DNA of 64,000 nucleotides from Methylocystis sp. (GCA_020252485.1 JADCCX010000097.1:1-64000), one strand, 5' to 3'; positions 1 to 11,039 are shown, counted from the first letter of the stretch. Notes: a model not told the origin generated them from the letters alone. Made by a program: numbers and translations.

Positions 1-127
1 CTTCGTCACCCTCAAGCACATGGCCGCAAATCTCGGCCGAAGGAAAAAGGGCAAGGATTCCCTCCGCCTAGCCCTCAAAACCGCAGCCTGGGACGACGAC
101 TACCTCGTCAAGCTCATATCAGCATAA
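1..127 (+). CDS. ISAs1-type transposase, C-terminal end only (cut by window edge)
   Basis: The reading frame is open from the left edge of the window and stops with TAA at 125-127. The last 41 residues contain HMAANLGRRKKGKDSLR followed by AAWDDDYLVKLI. This matches how ISAs1 (H-repeat associated) transposases end: a conserved ..H.A.N..R segment, a basic KGK.S stretch, then a GWD/AWD..YL motif. Only the tail is visible, so whether the element is intact cannot be judged, and no inverted repeat was identified downstream. The stretch 128-387 that follows has no gene I can support; it contains an imperfect GC-rich hairpin near 160-187. Family assignment is by recall of the C-terminal pattern. Confidence 0.5.
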   Translation, partial: FVTLKHMAANLGRRKKGKDSLRLALKTAAWDDDYLVKLISA

Positions 128-387
128 ATGCCTTCACCCGAATCCCCTGAATCTCCGGTCAGCGGGCGGCGCAAAAGCCGGCCGCCTGTGCTGATTGGAC
201 TGTCGCGCTTTCGTTTCCGGTCGCTGGTTTCGGCTTCTGCCGGCGGCGTCAGATGCTCGCTATTCCAAAGCCTGGAGGTTTTTCGTTTCAGGCCATAGCC
301 GGAGGCTATGCGAAAAAGCCTGTATCGCCTGGCGGGGCAGATGGAGATAACCTTTCCGTTGCTGCAGAATGGCGGCAGGAGAAGCGG

Positions 388-1401
388 GTGTCAGGAAAAG
401 TCATTGCCCAACCCGCGCGGCCGGCCTGGCGGATCGTCCTGTCCGTGCTGGCCGCCCTTGCCATCGGCCTGTTCGGCCTCTGGGCGACGCTTGCGCTCTG
501 GTTCCGGTTTCCCGGCCCGGAGACCCTGCGCGGCGGCGCGGCGGCGGCCTTCGCCGTCCTCACGCTGCTCACGCTCTCACGCATCATCTGGCGCGGGCCG
601 CGCCTCGCGTTACCGGCTTTCATGGCCGCCTCAGCGGCGCTGCTGCTCTGGTGGTCGATTCTGACGCCGAACATGCAGGCGGATTTCTCGCCCGATGTCG
701 CGCGTCAGGTGACGGGCAGGATCGAGGGCGACCGGCTTATCCTCACCAACGTCCGCAGCTTCGACTGGCGCGGCGAAACGGACATCACCGAGCGTTGGGA
801 GACGCAGGAATTCAACCTCGGCAAGCTTGCGACGCTCGATGTCTTCCTCTCCTATTGGGCCGGCCCCACCATGGCGCATTTCATCGTCAGCTTCGGCTTC
901 GACGACGGGCGTCATCTCGCCTGGTCGGTCGAGGTGCGGCGGACGCGCGGCATCACGTTCTCGCCCATCGGCGATCTGTTCAGAAGCAATCCGCTGATCA
1001 TCGTCGCCGCCGAGGAGCGCGATGTGATCGGCGTGCGCACCAATATCCGCGGCGAGGATGTGCAGCGCTACCGGCTCAACTTCTCCCCGGCGGCGATGCG
1101 CGCCATGCTGGTCGAATATGTCGAGCAGGCGAATGCGCTGGCGGCGCAGCCCGCGTTCTACAATTCGCTGACCAGCAATTGCACGACCTTCGTCATCCGC
1201 ATGGCGCGCGCCATTGGTGCGGATCTGCCGTTCGATTGGCGGCTGATCGTCAACGGCTACCTGCCCGAATATGCTTTCGAGAAAGGGCTTCTGGAGCCCG
1301 GCCGCTCGCTGGAGGACATCAAGGCCTCCTCGCATATCCGCGACCGGGCTCTCAAGGCCGGGCTGACCGACGGTTATTCAAAGGCGATCCGCGCGCCCTG
1401 A
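388..1401 (+). CDS. DUF4105 (Lnb N-terminal-like) membrane protein
   Basis: Product of about 337 residues with two or three hydrophobic helices near the N-terminus, then a soluble domain that begins after the membrane part and carries the DUF4105 hallmark YNSLTSNCTTFVIRMA. The conserved Asn-Cys-Thr and a downstream His are what one expects of a papain-like or NlpC-like thiol fold, so a periplasmic amidase or peptidase role is possible but unproven. An ATG at 253 would add 45 residues, but the GTG at 388 has a GGAGA-type ribosome site about 6 bases upstream and the extra residues look unlike a protein start, so 388 is preferred. It lies 72 bases before cysK and may be a separate unit. Confidence 0.75.
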   Translation: MSGKVIAQPARPAWRIVLSVLAALAIGLFGLWATLALWFRFPGPETLRGGAAAAFAVLTLLTLSRIIWRGPRLALPAFMAASAALLLWWSILTPNMQADFSPDVARQVTGRIEGDRLILTNVRSFDWRGETDITERWETQEFNLGKLATLDVFLSYWAGPTMAHFIVSFGFDDGRHLAWSVEVRRTRGITFSPIGDLFRSNPLIIVAAEERDVIGVRTNIRGEDVQRYRLNFSPAAMRAMLVEYVEQANALAAQPAFYNSLTSNCTTFVIRMARAIGADLPFDWRLIVNGYLPEYAFEKGLLEPGRSLEDIKASSHIRDRALKAGLTDGYSKAIRAP

Positions 1402-1473
1402 CGGCGCCTTCCCCGCCCCTTCCCTTTCACCGGACCGTAAGGCAGAAAGGATTTCCCTTGGGAAAGAGCGATC

Positions 1474-2505
1474 ATGCCGCAATTCACAGACGTTATTGGT
1501 TCAATCGGGAACACGCCGCTGATCCGCCTGCGCCGGGCGTCCGAGATCACCGGATGCACCATCCTCGGCAAGGCGGAATTCATGAACCCCGGCCAATCGG
1601 TAAAGGACCGCGCGGCGCTTGCCATCATCCGTGATGCCGAACGCCGCGGCCAATTGCAGAAGGGCGGCGTGATTGTCGAGGGGACAGCGGGAAACACCGG
1701 CATCGGTTTGGCGCTGGTCGGCAATGCGCTCGGCTATCGCACGGTGATCGTGATCCCCGATACGCAAAGCCAGGAGAAAAAGGATATGCTGCGGCTCGCC
1801 GGTGCGGAGCTGATCGAGGTGCCGGCGGTCCCCTATTCCAACCCGAACAACTACGTGAAGGTTTCAGGCCGAGTGGCTGAAAAACTGGCCAAAACTGAAC
1901 CTAACGGCGCGATCTGGGCCAATCAGTTCGACAATGTGGCCAACCGGCAGGGGCATATCGAAACCACGGGCCCGGAGATCTTCCGCCAGACGGAGGGAGC
2001 GGTTGATGGCTTCATCTGCGCTGTGGGAACCGGCGGGACATTGGCGGGAACGGGCATGGCGCTCAAGGCGGCCAATCCAGCGATCAAGATCGGCTGCGCG
2101 GACCCCCTGGGCGCCGCCATGTTTTCCTGGTTCACCAGCGGCGAATTGAAGATGACGGGTTCGTCGATCAGCGAAGGCATCGGCCAGGGCCGCGTCACCG
2201 CCAACATCAAGGATGCTCCGGTCGATATGGCGTTCCAGATACCGGATGAAGAGGCGATCCCGATCGTCTTCGATCTGCTGGAGCATGAAGGCCTCTGCCT
2301 CGGCGGCTCATCCGGCATCAATGTCGCGGGCGCCATCCGCATGGCGAAGGAGCTTGGCCCCGGCCATACGATCGTGACGATCCTTTGCGACTACGGCACG
2401 CGCTACCAGTCGAAGCTCTTCAACCCCGCCTTCCTGCGCTCGAAAAACCTGCCGGTACCGGCCTGGCTCGAGCGCGCGCCGAGCGTGACGGCCGATCTCG
2501 TCTGA
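1474..2505 (+). CDS. cysK: Cysteine synthase A (O-acetylserine sulfhydrylase)
   Basis: A PLP enzyme of fold type II that makes L-cysteine from O-acetylserine and sulfide in the cytosol. The 343-residue length fits alphaproteobacterial CysK. The N-terminus reads IGNTPLIRL, the PLP lysine lies in NPGQSVKDRAA (Lys44), and the phosphate or substrate loop EGTAGNTGIGLA and the glycine-rich GTGGTLAGTG loop are both present. The start codon follows a GGGAAAGAG stretch at a suitable distance. The next gene, 50 bases downstream on the same strand, is a mercaptopyruvate sulfurtransferase, so the two probably form a sulfur-metabolism operon. A cystathionine beta-synthase is less likely because no CBS domains follow. 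Confidence 0.95.
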   Translation: MPQFTDVIGSIGNTPLIRLRRASEITGCTILGKAEFMNPGQSVKDRAALAIIRDAERRGQLQKGGVIVEGTAGNTGIGLALVGNALGYRTVIVIPDTQSQEKKDMLRLAGAELIEVPAVPYSNPNNYVKVSGRVAEKLAKTEPNGAIWANQFDNVANRQGHIETTGPEIFRQTEGAVDGFICAVGTGGTLAGTGMALKAANPAIKIGCADPLGAAMFSWFTSGELKMTGSSISEGIGQGRVTANIKDAPVDMAFQIPDEEAIPIVFDLLEHEGLCLGGSSGINVAGAIRMAKELGPGHTIVTILCDYGTRYQSKLFNPAFLRSKNLPVPAWLERAPSVTADLV

Positions 2506-2555
2506 TCGGCGCTGAGGCTTTGACAGGCCAATCGCCCGAAGCGTAAAAAGCGGCC

Positions 2556-3404
2556 ATGACCCAATCCCCCTTCGTCTCAACTGAATGGCTTGCCGCAAAC
2601 CTCAACCGCGACGATGTGGCGGTGGTCGACGCCTCCTGGTACCTGCCGGCCATGAACCGGGACGGCAAGGCGGAATATGCCCAGCGCCATATCCCCAGGG
2701 CCGTGTATTTCGACATCGACGCGGTGAAGGATCAGGCGAGCGCCCTGCCCCATATGCTGCCTTCGGCCGAAGACTTTGCGGCCGCAGCGGGAGCGATGGG
2801 CCTGAGCGAAGACATGACCATCGTGGTCTATGACGGCGCTGGATTGTTCGCAGCGCCCCGCGTGCGCTGGACGTTCCGCGTCATGGGCGCGAAGGATGTG
2901 CGGATTCTGGAAGGCGGCTTGCCGAAATGGCTGGCCGAAGGTCGGCCGGTCGTGGCGGGCACGCCGCTCCCGAAACCGAAGACCTTCAGGGCCGCGCTTG
3001 ACGAAAGCGCAGTCGCCTGCCTTGGCGACATCAAGGCAGCTCTCGCCGAGGGTTCGGCCCAGATCGTCGATGCTCGGCCAGCCGCGCGCTTCCGGGGCGA
3101 GGCACCCGAACCGCGGCCGGGTCTTGCCTCCGGCCATATGCCGGGCAGCCTGAACGTGCCCTTCGATCAGGTCGTCAGGGATGGCCATCTGGCTGAGCCT
3201 GCCATGATCCGCCGGGCCTTCGAAGCGAACGGCGTCGATCTCGGCCAGCCCATCATCACGAGCTGCGGATCAGGCGTCTCGGCGGCCATTCTCTCCCTCG
3301 CGCTGGAGACAGCGGGTGTTCGGACAGAGGCGCTCTACGACGGCTCCTGGGCCGAATGGGGCGGCAGGCCCGATTGTCCGGTGGCGACCGCGAAGGATGC
3401 CTGA
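2556..3404 (+). CDS. sseA: 3-mercaptopyruvate sulfurtransferase
   Basis: Tandem-rhodanese protein of 282 residues that transfers sulfur from 3-mercaptopyruvate to thiol acceptors or cyanide. The first rhodanese domain (about residues 1-140) is catalytically inactive and contains YDGAGLFAAPRVRWTFR. The second carries the active loop CGSGVSA with Cys237. The CGSGVSA loop, close to the CGSGVTA of known mercaptopyruvate enzymes, separates it from thiosulfate rhodaneses, whose loop is CRKGVTA. It sits directly after cysK, which fits cysteine breakdown and sulfur trafficking. The stop codon overlaps the region where the following acetyltransferase gene begins, suggesting co-transcription. Confidence 0.93.
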   Translation: MTQSPFVSTEWLAANLNRDDVAVVDASWYLPAMNRDGKAEYAQRHIPRAVYFDIDAVKDQASALPHMLPSAEDFAAAAGAMGLSEDMTIVVYDGAGLFAAPRVRWTFRVMGAKDVRILEGGLPKWLAEGRPVVAGTPLPKPKTFRAALDESAVACLGDIKAALAEGSAQIVDARPAARFRGEAPEPRPGLASGHMPGSLNVPFDQVVRDGHLAEPAMIRRAFEANGVDLGQPIITSCGSGVSAAILSLALETAGVRTEALYDGSWAEWGGRPDCPVATAKDA

Positions 3405-3414
3405 CGGCCGTTCC

Positions 3415-4023
3415 ATGAACCTCCGTCACCGCCTGAAAAACTGGTCGAATCCGCACAATCTGACCCGGCTTCATCTGAAGGCCATGGCGGAGCGCTATGG
3501 CTACACGATCGGCGATTACACTTACGGTTCGCCCCGCGTGCGCTTTCCGGAAGCCGGAGCAAAACTCACCATCGGCCGTTACTGCTCGATTTCCGACGAT
3601 GTGACGATCATGGTCGGCGGCAATCACCGCCATGATTTCATCACGACCTACCCGTTTGGCGCGATGCCGGAACTGTGGCCCGAGGCCAAGGGGATCACCG
3701 GCCATCACGTCAGCAGGGGCGATGTTTCGATCGGCCATGATGTCTGGCTGGGCACGGGATGCCTGGTGATGTCCGGCGTCACCATCGGCGCCGGCGCGGT
3801 GATCGGGGCGAGAGCCGTGGTCACCAGGGATGTGCCGCCCTACGGCATCGTGGCGGGCAATCCCGCGGCGCTCAAGGGCCACCGTTTCCCCCCTGTCATC
3901 GTCGACCGGCTCCTGGCGACGCGCTGGTGGGACCTGCCGCGCGAGCGGATCGCGCCGCTGATCCCGCTGCTGCAGGGCGCCGATATCGAAGCGTTTCTGG
4001 CGGCTCTCGAAGCGATGGCGTGA
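3415..4023 (+). CDS. CatB-like left-handed beta-helix acetyltransferase
   Basis: About 202 residues rich in hexapeptide repeats typical of the LbH acyltransferase fold: IGRYCSISDDVTIMVGGNHRHDFIT, then IGHDVWLGTGCLVMSGVTIG and AVIGARAVVTRDVPPYGIVAGNPA. The NHRHD block and the insertion between coils match the xenobiotic acetyltransferase (CatB/Vat) branch, which moves acetyl groups from acetyl-CoA to hydroxyl groups of small molecules. The natural substrate cannot be read from sequence, and resistance function should not be assumed. Two ATG codons are possible, at 3397 (overlapping sseA by 8 bases) and 3415. Neither has a clear ribosome site, and 3415 gives the more typical N-terminus. It is probably the last or middle gene of the cysK-sseA transcript. 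Confidence 0.8.
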   Translation: MNLRHRLKNWSNPHNLTRLHLKAMAERYGYTIGDYTYGSPRVRFPEAGAKLTIGRYCSISDDVTIMVGGNHRHDFITTYPFGAMPELWPEAKGITGHHVSRGDVSIGHDVWLGTGCLVMSGVTIGAGAVIGARAVVTRDVPPYGIVAGNPAALKGHRFPPVIVDRLLATRWWDLPRERIAPLIPLLQGADIEAFLAALEAMA

Positions 4024-4089
4024 GCCAGGGCCACTGGCGGCCATCATCGCCTTGCGCTACCAGACCGGATCGCCAATCGGACATCACCC

Positions 4090-4326
4090 ATGACTATCGC
4101 GCTGCCAGACCGCCTCTCCGTCAATCCCGCCAGCCCGTTCTACAACGAGGAGCTGCTGCAGCGCGAGGTCGGCATCCTCTTCAACGGCAAGGAGAAGACG
4201 AATGTCGAGGAGTATTGCATCAGCGAAGGCTGGATCAAGGTGACGGCAGGCGCCGCGAAGGACCGCTTCGGCAACCCGATGATGATCAAGCTCAAGGGCC
4301 AGGTGGAGCCGTTCTACAAGGATTGA
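4090..4326 (+). CDS. DUF3297 family protein
   Basis: Small cytosolic protein of 78 residues that matches the DUF3297 pattern end to end: PDRLSVNPASPFY, VGILFNGKEKTNVEEYC, then GNPMMIKLKGQVEPFYKD. The family is widespread in Proteobacteria and has no established function. It has no signal peptide, membrane segment or cysteine-rich motif. It is separated from the upstream acetyltransferase by 66 bases and from the Tat-exported phosphatase by about 100 bases, so it may have its own promoter. The length equals that of family members, so the gene looks intact. Confidence 0.85.
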   Translation: MTIALPDRLSVNPASPFYNEELLQREVGILFNGKEKTNVEEYCISEGWIKVTAGAAKDRFGNPMMIKLKGQVEPFYKD

Positions 4327-4428
4327 AATTCCCTGACGCCGCCCCCGTGACAACGTCATGGCAATGTCACACACTCCGGTTTTGAATCGTCGAGATCCGA
4401 TCCGAAGCGGCGTCAATGAACGGGAGAG

Positions 4429-6456
4429 ATGGTGATGAACGAACAGATGAAACCCGAAGAACTGCTCCTGCGCTCGCAGCAATATGAGCTCTCCGAAGAC
4501 GCTGGCGCCAATCCTTCCGCCAATCCCACGATGGGCGAGATCATCGCCACGCGCCTGTCGCGGCGCGACATCATGCGCGGCGCGTTGGCCGTGACGGCGA
4601 CGACGGCGGCCATTGTGCCGCTGGCGCTCGAAACCGCCAGGGCCCAGACCCAGGCGTCCGCTGTGGGCGCTTCGTCCGGGAATACGACGCCATCGTTCAA
4701 CTTCAGGGAGATCGCAGCAGGTTCCGACGAGAACCATCATGTCGCTGAAGGCTACGACGCCGACATTCTCATTCGCTGGGGCGACCCCGTGCTGCCGGGG
4801 GCGCCTGAGTTCGACCCCAAGGCGCAGACGCCGGCCAAACAGGCCGTCCAGTTCGGCTATAACAGCGATTATCTCGGCTTTCTGCCCATCGACGGAAAGT
4901 CGGACCACGGGCTGCTCGTTGTCAACCATGAGTACACGAACGAGGAGTTGATGTTCCCATCGCTGCCGGGCCGGCAGGACCTGCGGGCCGTCCGCTTCGC
5001 GCAAATGACCAAGGATCTCGCCGATATCGAAATGATGGCGCATGGCGGCTCGGTTCTCGAAATCCGTAAGATCGGCGGCAAGTGGCAGGTGGTGAAGGAT
5101 TCGAAGCTTGCGCGCCGCATCACGGCCGAGACCGAAATGCTCATCACCGGGCCGGCTGCCGGCCACGACCGGCTCAAGACCGGCTATGACCCGACCGGGA
5201 CCAAGGTGCGCGGCATGCTCAACAATTGCGCCGGCGGCCGCACGCCCTGGGGCACATGGCTCACCTGTGAAGAGAACATCAACGGCTATTTCTGGGGCGC
5301 TATGAACGAGCAGCATCCCGAGAACCGCAATTACCGCCGCATGGGCATCCCCGGCCAATGGTACAATTGGGGTCAGTATTACGACCGTTTCGACATCAAC
5401 AAGGAGCCCCGCGAAGCCAACCGCTTCGGCTGGGTGGTCGAGATTGATCCCTTCGATCCCAATTCGACGCCGAAGAAGCGCACCGCCATGGGCCGCTTCA
5501 AGCATGAGGGCGCGGCTGGCATCATCAATTCAGACGGACGCTATGTCGTCTATCAGGGCGATGACGAGCGCTTCGACTATGTCTACAAGTTCGTGACCGA
5601 AGCGGCGGTCAACACCGCCAACCGCGCCGCCAATATGGACATCCTCGACCGGGGCACGCTCTTCGTCGCGAAGTACAATGCCGATGGCACGGGCGAATGG
5701 ATGCCGCTCATCGTCGGTCAGGGCCCGTTGACAGCGGCCAACGGCTTCAACAGCCAGGCGGATGTCCTGATCGAGGCGCGCCGCGCCGGCGATCTTCTGG
5801 GGGCCACCAAGATGGACCGCCCCGAGGATGTGGAAGCCAACGAGAAGACCAACAAGGTCTATGTCATGCTCACCAACAACAGCCGCCGCACGGCCGGCCA
5901 GGTCGATGCGGCAAACCCGCGCTCGGACAACCGCTTCGGCCATATCGTCGAGATGATGCCGGAAGGCGGCAACCACGCGAGCCCGAAATTCACCTGGGAG
6001 ATCCTGGTGCGCTGCGGCGATCCCTCCATCGCCGCCGTGGGCGCCACCTTCCATCCCAACACCACCAAGGACGGCTGGTTCGGCATGCCGGACAATTGCG
6101 CGATCGACGCGATGGGCCGGCTCTGGATCGCGACGGACGGCAATCAGCCATCAAGGACCGGGCGCGCCGATGGTGTCTGGGCTCTTGAAACAGACGGCGC
6201 CGCGCGCGGCACCTCGAAGCTCTTCTACCGCGTGCCCAACGGCGCGGAACTCTGCGGGCCGGAGTTCACGCCGGATATGGAAACCTTCTTCGTGGCCGTG
6301 CAGCACCCTGGCGAGCCGGATGAGGATGACCCGAATGTCAAGCCTGCCTCCTTCGATCAGATGTCGACCCGCTGGCCGGACTTCCGTCCGGACCATCCGG
6401 CGAAGCCGTCGGTCGTGGTGATCACCCGGAAGGGCGGCGGCAAGATCGGGGTGTGA
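4429..6456 (+). CDS. PhoX-family phosphatase (DUF839), Tat-exported
   Basis: 675-residue protein of the PhoX/DUF839 family, which are calcium- and iron-dependent periplasmic alkaline phosphatases. A twin-arginine signal is visible as SRRDIMRGALAVTATTAAI followed by an Ala-rich cleavage region (ETARAQ near residue 70). The mature part has the expected NHEYTNEE, NNCAGGRTPWGTWLTCEE (metal-site cysteine and glutamates), GRFKHEGA and RPEDVE segments. The long N-terminal arm before the Tat motif is usual for this family. Two ATGs (4429 and 4435) share a GGGAGAG ribosome site. No Pho box was identified, so phosphate regulation is not shown. The gene ends 50 bases from the convergent pyrG. Confidence 0.88.
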   Translation: MVMNEQMKPEELLLRSQQYELSEDAGANPSANPTMGEIIATRLSRRDIMRGALAVTATTAAIVPLALETARAQTQASAVGASSGNTTPSFNFREIAAGSDENHHVAEGYDADILIRWGDPVLPGAPEFDPKAQTPAKQAVQFGYNSDYLGFLPIDGKSDHGLLVVNHEYTNEELMFPSLPGRQDLRAVRFAQMTKDLADIEMMAHGGSVLEIRKIGGKWQVVKDSKLARRITAETEMLITGPAAGHDRLKTGYDPTGTKVRGMLNNCAGGRTPWGTWLTCEENINGYFWGAMNEQHPENRNYRRMGIPGQWYNWGQYYDRFDINKEPREANRFGWVVEIDPFDPNSTPKKRTAMGRFKHEGAAGIINSDGRYVVYQGDDERFDYVYKFVTEAAVNTANRAANMDILDRGTLFVAKYNADGTGEWMPLIVGQGPLTAANGFNSQADVLIEARRAGDLLGATKMDRPEDVEANEKTNKVYVMLTNNSRRTAGQVDAANPRSDNRFGHIVEMMPEGGNHASPKFTWEILVRCGDPSIAAVGATFHPNTTKDGWFGMPDNCAIDAMGRLWIATDGNQPSRTGRADGVWALETDGAARGTSKLFYRVPNGAELCGPEFTPDMETFFVAVQHPGEPDEDDPNVKPASFDQMSTRWPDFRPDHPAKPSVVVITRKGGGKIGV

Positions 6457-6463
6457 ACCCGCG

Positions 6464-6489
6464 TCCCTGCTGCAGGTCCCTGCTGCAGG
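6464..6489. repeat. Tandem 13-base repeat with palindromic core between phoX-like gene and pyrG
   Basis: The unit TCCCTGCTGCAGG occurs twice head to tail (6464-6476 and 6477-6489). The second copy extends to GGGA and so can fold as TCCCTG-CTG-CAGGGA. It lies in the 49-base gap between two convergent genes, so it may act as a bidirectional transcription barrier. However, neither strand has a U-run directly after the stem, so a standard intrinsic terminator is not shown. Confidence 0.5.
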
Positions 6490-6505
6490 GAGAAGCGAAA
6501 AAATA

Positions 6506-8140
<1,635 letters not shown>

Positions 8141-8237
8141 TCACGTTTAGGCGCAGTCATTCGATTCGGGTAGACCGAATCTGCATCTGCACAGGGAAAA
8201 AGAACCGGCGGAAAAGCCCTGTTCCGCCGTCGCTGGA

Positions 8238-8639
8238 TCAGTTCGAGCGCGGCGGAGCCGGAATCGCGGGCGCGGTCGGCGGCGCGGGCGGCGCAGGACG
8301 CTGCATCTGGTTGAGCTGATCGAGGACGCCGCCTGAGGCCGGCGCACCTGGAGGCGCAGGGCTCGTGGCGCCGGGCGCGACCTGATCGATGATCGAGCGC
8401 GGCGCCGATGTGCGGCTGGCGATGATCGCCAACGCCAGACTTGTGGCGAAGAACGCGGCGCCAAGAATCGCCGTCGTGCGCGTCAGCACATTGGCCTGGC
8501 CGCGGCCGGTGAGGAAGCCCGATGGGCCCGAGCCGCCTCCGCCGATGCCGAGGCCGCCGCCTTCCGAGCGCTGCAGCAGAACCACCACGGCAAGCGCCAT
8601 GACGATCAGCAGATGGACGACGATAAGGACAATCTCCAT
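8238..8639 (-). CDS. secG: Protein translocase subunit SecG
   Basis: 133-residue inner-membrane protein with two transmembrane helices, residues about 1-22 (METVLIVVHLLIVMALAVVVLLQRSEGG-like start) and 52-75. The conserved LLQRSEGGGLG loop follows helix one. The C-terminal tail is long, Pro- and Ala-rich (PAPPAPPTAPAIPAPPRSN), which is common in alphaproteobacterial SecG and rare in enterics. SecG assists SecA-driven export through SecYE. It is the upstream partner of pyrG. The 560-base stretch on its other side contains no gene and two clusters of GC-rich hairpins. Confidence 0.9.
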   Translation of the reverse strand: MEIVLIVVHLLIVMALAVVVLLQRSEGGGLGIGGGGSGPSGFLTGRGQANVLTRTTAILGAAFFATSLALAIIASRTSAPRSIIDQVAPGATSPAPPGAPASGGVLDQLNQMQRPAPPAPPTAPAIPAPPRSN

Positions 8640-8754
8640 GGGAGCAGGTTTCCGCGTTTGAACGAATTTCCCCGGACATAGGGGATGCCTGCGGGAAATG
8701 CCAGTGATTTAGGAGGAAAGGCAGGGCTGCGAATCCGGGTTAACCAGCGAGCTC

Positions 8755-8886
8755 CATCCCTCCCCTCGACGGGGAGGGTCGGCGGCGAAAGCCGCCGGGG
8801 AGGGGTGACCATAAGGGTTAGAATGAAAAAAGCCCCCCACCCGGCCTCGCTGCGCTCGGCCACCCGCCCCGCAAGGGGGCGGGATG
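8755..8886. repeat. Cluster of GC-rich extragenic palindromes between secG and pleD
   Basis: In the gene-free stretch 8640-9199 three strong hairpins can be read: CCCTCCCC-TCGAC-GGGGAGGG (8758-8778), GGCGGC-GAAA-GCCGCC with a GNRA loop (8781-8796), and CCCGCCCC-GCAAG-GGGGCGGG (8863-8883). Between the last two is a CCGGCCTCGCTGCGCTCGGCC-like palindrome. Such elements are typical REP/BIME-like intergenic repeats of Hyphomicrobiales. They may stabilise or end messages leaving secG upstream. The rest of the stretch (8890-9199) shows no gene I can support. Confidence 0.65.
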
Positions 8887-9199
8887 GGTGCTTGCGGAGG
8901 CAGTGGTTAACCCGAGTTCAGGCCGTGGGAGGAATGGTGCTGGCGGAGAAGCAGGCCCGAGGAGGCCACTCTTGCTTGCCCCCCGCCAGCGATCCCGACA
9001 CAGCATCCAGGAGTTGCGGCTGACCTGGATGCGCCTGTCGGGCGGAAGCGGCTTTCCCGGCGGTTGCCTTGAGACCGCTTCCTTGCCCCATCGATAGCTG
9101 CGGACCCGGCGATAGCAACCAACAGATATGGTGAACGAAGCGTGACTTCGCCGTTAGGGTAAAGGCTTAAACTTAACCGGCGCACGTTCGCTCCGCGGC

Positions 9200-10573
9200 T
9201 CAGGCCGCGTCGGCGACGACCTTGTTGCGACCGTCCCGTTTGGCCCGGTACAGCGCTTCATCCGCCCGCTTCAGCAACGCGTCCGACGTGGTCCGTCCGG
9301 CACGGGCGCCCGCGACGCCGATCGATACCGTCACGGGTATCGACCGCTTCCCGCCATGGATCGGGAAGGGCTGGCGTTCGACCTTCTGGCGGATGCGTTC
9401 CGCGATTATCTGCGCGACATGTTGCTCGGTATCAGGGAGCAGGATCACGAACTCTTCGCCGCCAACCCGGCAGGGCATATCGATGCCGCGGATGGCCTTG
9501 CGCACGCGGGCGGCGAATTCCTTGAGCACCTCGTCGCCGGCGTCATGGCCCCAGCTGTCATTGACGGATTTGAAGTGGTCGATATCGAGGATCATCAACG
9601 AGAAAGGCGTCCCGTGGGAGGCGCCCTGGTTGATCAGCTGGGCCAGATGGCTTTGCATGAAGCGGCGGTTGTTGAGGCCCGTCAGCTGATCGACGATGGC
9701 GGCCGCCACGGATTGCATCAACGCTTCGTCCAAGCCGTCGATAAAGCGCTTGCGCCGGATCTGCGTGCGGACCCGCGCCAGCATCTCGTTCCGGTCCACC
9801 GGGCGCACGAGATAGTCGTTCACGCCGATCTCGAGGCCGCGCAGCACCCTTTGATCGTCACCCATGCTGGCGATGATCAGCAGCGGCACCTTACGGGTGC
9901 GCTCAAGCGCGCGAAGCTGGCTGCAGAGGCGAAGGCCATCGAAGTGGGCGAGCGCGAGGCTCACGATGATGAGATCGTAATCCCCGTCAGGGGCGCGAAA
10001 CAGCGCCTGCTGCGGATCGGTTTCGGCATCGACCTGATGGTTCTGAGCGAGGCTGGCCGCCAGCCTTTCAGACGAGCTCGGCTGATCATCGACCAGAAGA
10101 ATGCGGCCGCCGAGGCCGCTCTCGGACAAAGCCGTGGCATTGGGATCGACGAGGCCGACATCGCGGGAGACCGCCGCCCTGCTCCGCAGCTCATCCGTCA
10201 GCATCTTCAGCCGCACCAGACTCTTGACGCGGGCCAGCAGCGCCACTTCGTTCACGGGCTTGGTGAGGAAGTCGTCCGCGCCGGCCTCCAGGCCCTTCAG
10301 CCGGTCGGAGGGCTGGTCGAGCGCCGTTACCATCACCACCGGCAGATGCGCGGTGACGGTGGAGGCTTTCAGGCGGCGGCAAACCTCGAAGCCGTCCATG
10401 CCGGGCATCATAACGTCCAGCAGCACGACATCGCAATCGCCGCGCTCGCAGATGGCGATGGCCTCCGGCCCGCTTGTCGCGGCGAGAACGTCGAAATACT
10501 CGGCGTTCAGCCGGATTTCGAGCAGCTTGATGTTGGGCAACAGGTCATCAACGACCAGAATCCGGGCAGTCAT
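9200..10573 (-). CDS. pleD: PleD-type response regulator diguanylate cyclase
   Basis: 457 residues with receiver-receiver-GGDEF order, which defines PleD. Domain 1 (about 1-125) has the acidic pocket [10 protein letters not shown] and phospho-Asp in [13 protein letters not shown]. Domain 2 (about 155-275) keeps [10 protein letters not shown] but has VSLA instead of the phospho-Asp, as expected for the PleD adaptor receiver. Domain 3 contains GGEEF and the inhibitory RxxD site (RGID) five residues before it, so product inhibition should be intact. In Caulobacter, PleD makes c-di-GMP at the stalked pole during cell development. The gene overlaps divK by four bases (ATGA), giving translational coupling. 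Confidence 0.96.
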   Translation of the reverse strand: MTARILVVDDLLPNIKLLEIRLNAEYFDVLAATSGPEAIAICERGDCDVVLLDVMMPGMDGFEVCRRLKASTVTAHLPVVMVTALDQPSDRLKGLEAGADDFLTKPVNEVALLARVKSLVRLKMLTDELRSRAAVSRDVGLVDPNATALSESGLGGRILLVDDQPSSSERLAASLAQNHQVDAETDPQQALFRAPDGDYDLIIVSLALAHFDGLRLCSQLRALERTRKVPLLIIASMGDDQRVLRGLEIGVNDYLVRPVDRNEMLARVRTQIRRKRFIDGLDEALMQSVAAAIVDQLTGLNNRRFMQSHLAQLINQGASHGTPFSLMILDIDHFKSVNDSWGHDAGDEVLKEFAARVRKAIRGIDMPCRVGGEEFVILLPDTEQHVAQIIAERIRQKVERQPFPIHGGKRSIPVTVSIGVAGARAGRTTSDALLKRADEALYRAKRDGRNKVVADAA

Positions 10574-10947
10574 GGACTGGCTGCCCCCGCAAACTGCTGC
10601 ACTGTCTCAAGGAAACGGGGGATGGATATAGGCTTAGAGAGATAGCCGTCGCAGCCCTTGGCCCGGATGCGCTCCTCGTCGCCCTTCATGGCGAAGGCGG
10701 TGATGGCGATCACGGGAATGGACCTGAGCTGCGAATCGTCCTTGAGCCATTCGATCACATCAAGGCCGGAAATCTCCGGCAACTGGATGTCCATCAGGAT
10801 CACATCAGGGCGGTTGTCGCGCGCCATCGCCAGCACGGCATGGCCGCTGCTGGTTTGCAGCACGCGGTAGCCGCGCGCCTCAAGCAGATCATTGAAGAGC
10901 TTCATATTGAGCTCGTTGTCCTCGACGATCAGGACAGTTTTCGCCAT
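10570..10947 (-). CDS. divK: Single-domain response regulator DivK
   Basis: 125-residue stand-alone receiver with no output domain. It begins [20 protein letters not shown], has the phospho-acceptor in [13 protein letters not shown], the conserved Thr-Ala in [14 protein letters not shown] and the Lys in LSKPISI. It matches DivK closely; DivK modulates the DivJ/PleC-DivL-CckA-CtrA phosphorelay controlling asymmetric division. An upstream in-frame extension exists, but this ATG gives the conserved N-terminus. It is the first gene of the divK-pleD operon, the arrangement found across alphaproteobacteria. Confidence 0.97.
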   Translation of the reverse strand: MAKTVLIVEDNELNMKLFNDLLEARGYRVLQTSSGHAVLAMARDNRPDVILMDIQLPEISGLDVIEWLKDDSQLRSIPVIAITAFAMKGDEERIRAKGCDGYLSKPISIPRFLETVQQFAGAASP

Positions 10948-11039
10948 TGTGCGGAACCTACCGTCGAGGCGCCACCCTTGACCCCATGACGCCTTCCTCA
11001 CGAGAGCATTAATCGAGAAGGGTTGACGAAAGGCAAAGG

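Noticed and set aside
253-387. ATG at 253 as start of the DUF4105 protein
   Set aside because: The first 45 residues look non-native and GTG at 388 has the better ribosome site, but the longer form cannot be fully excluded.
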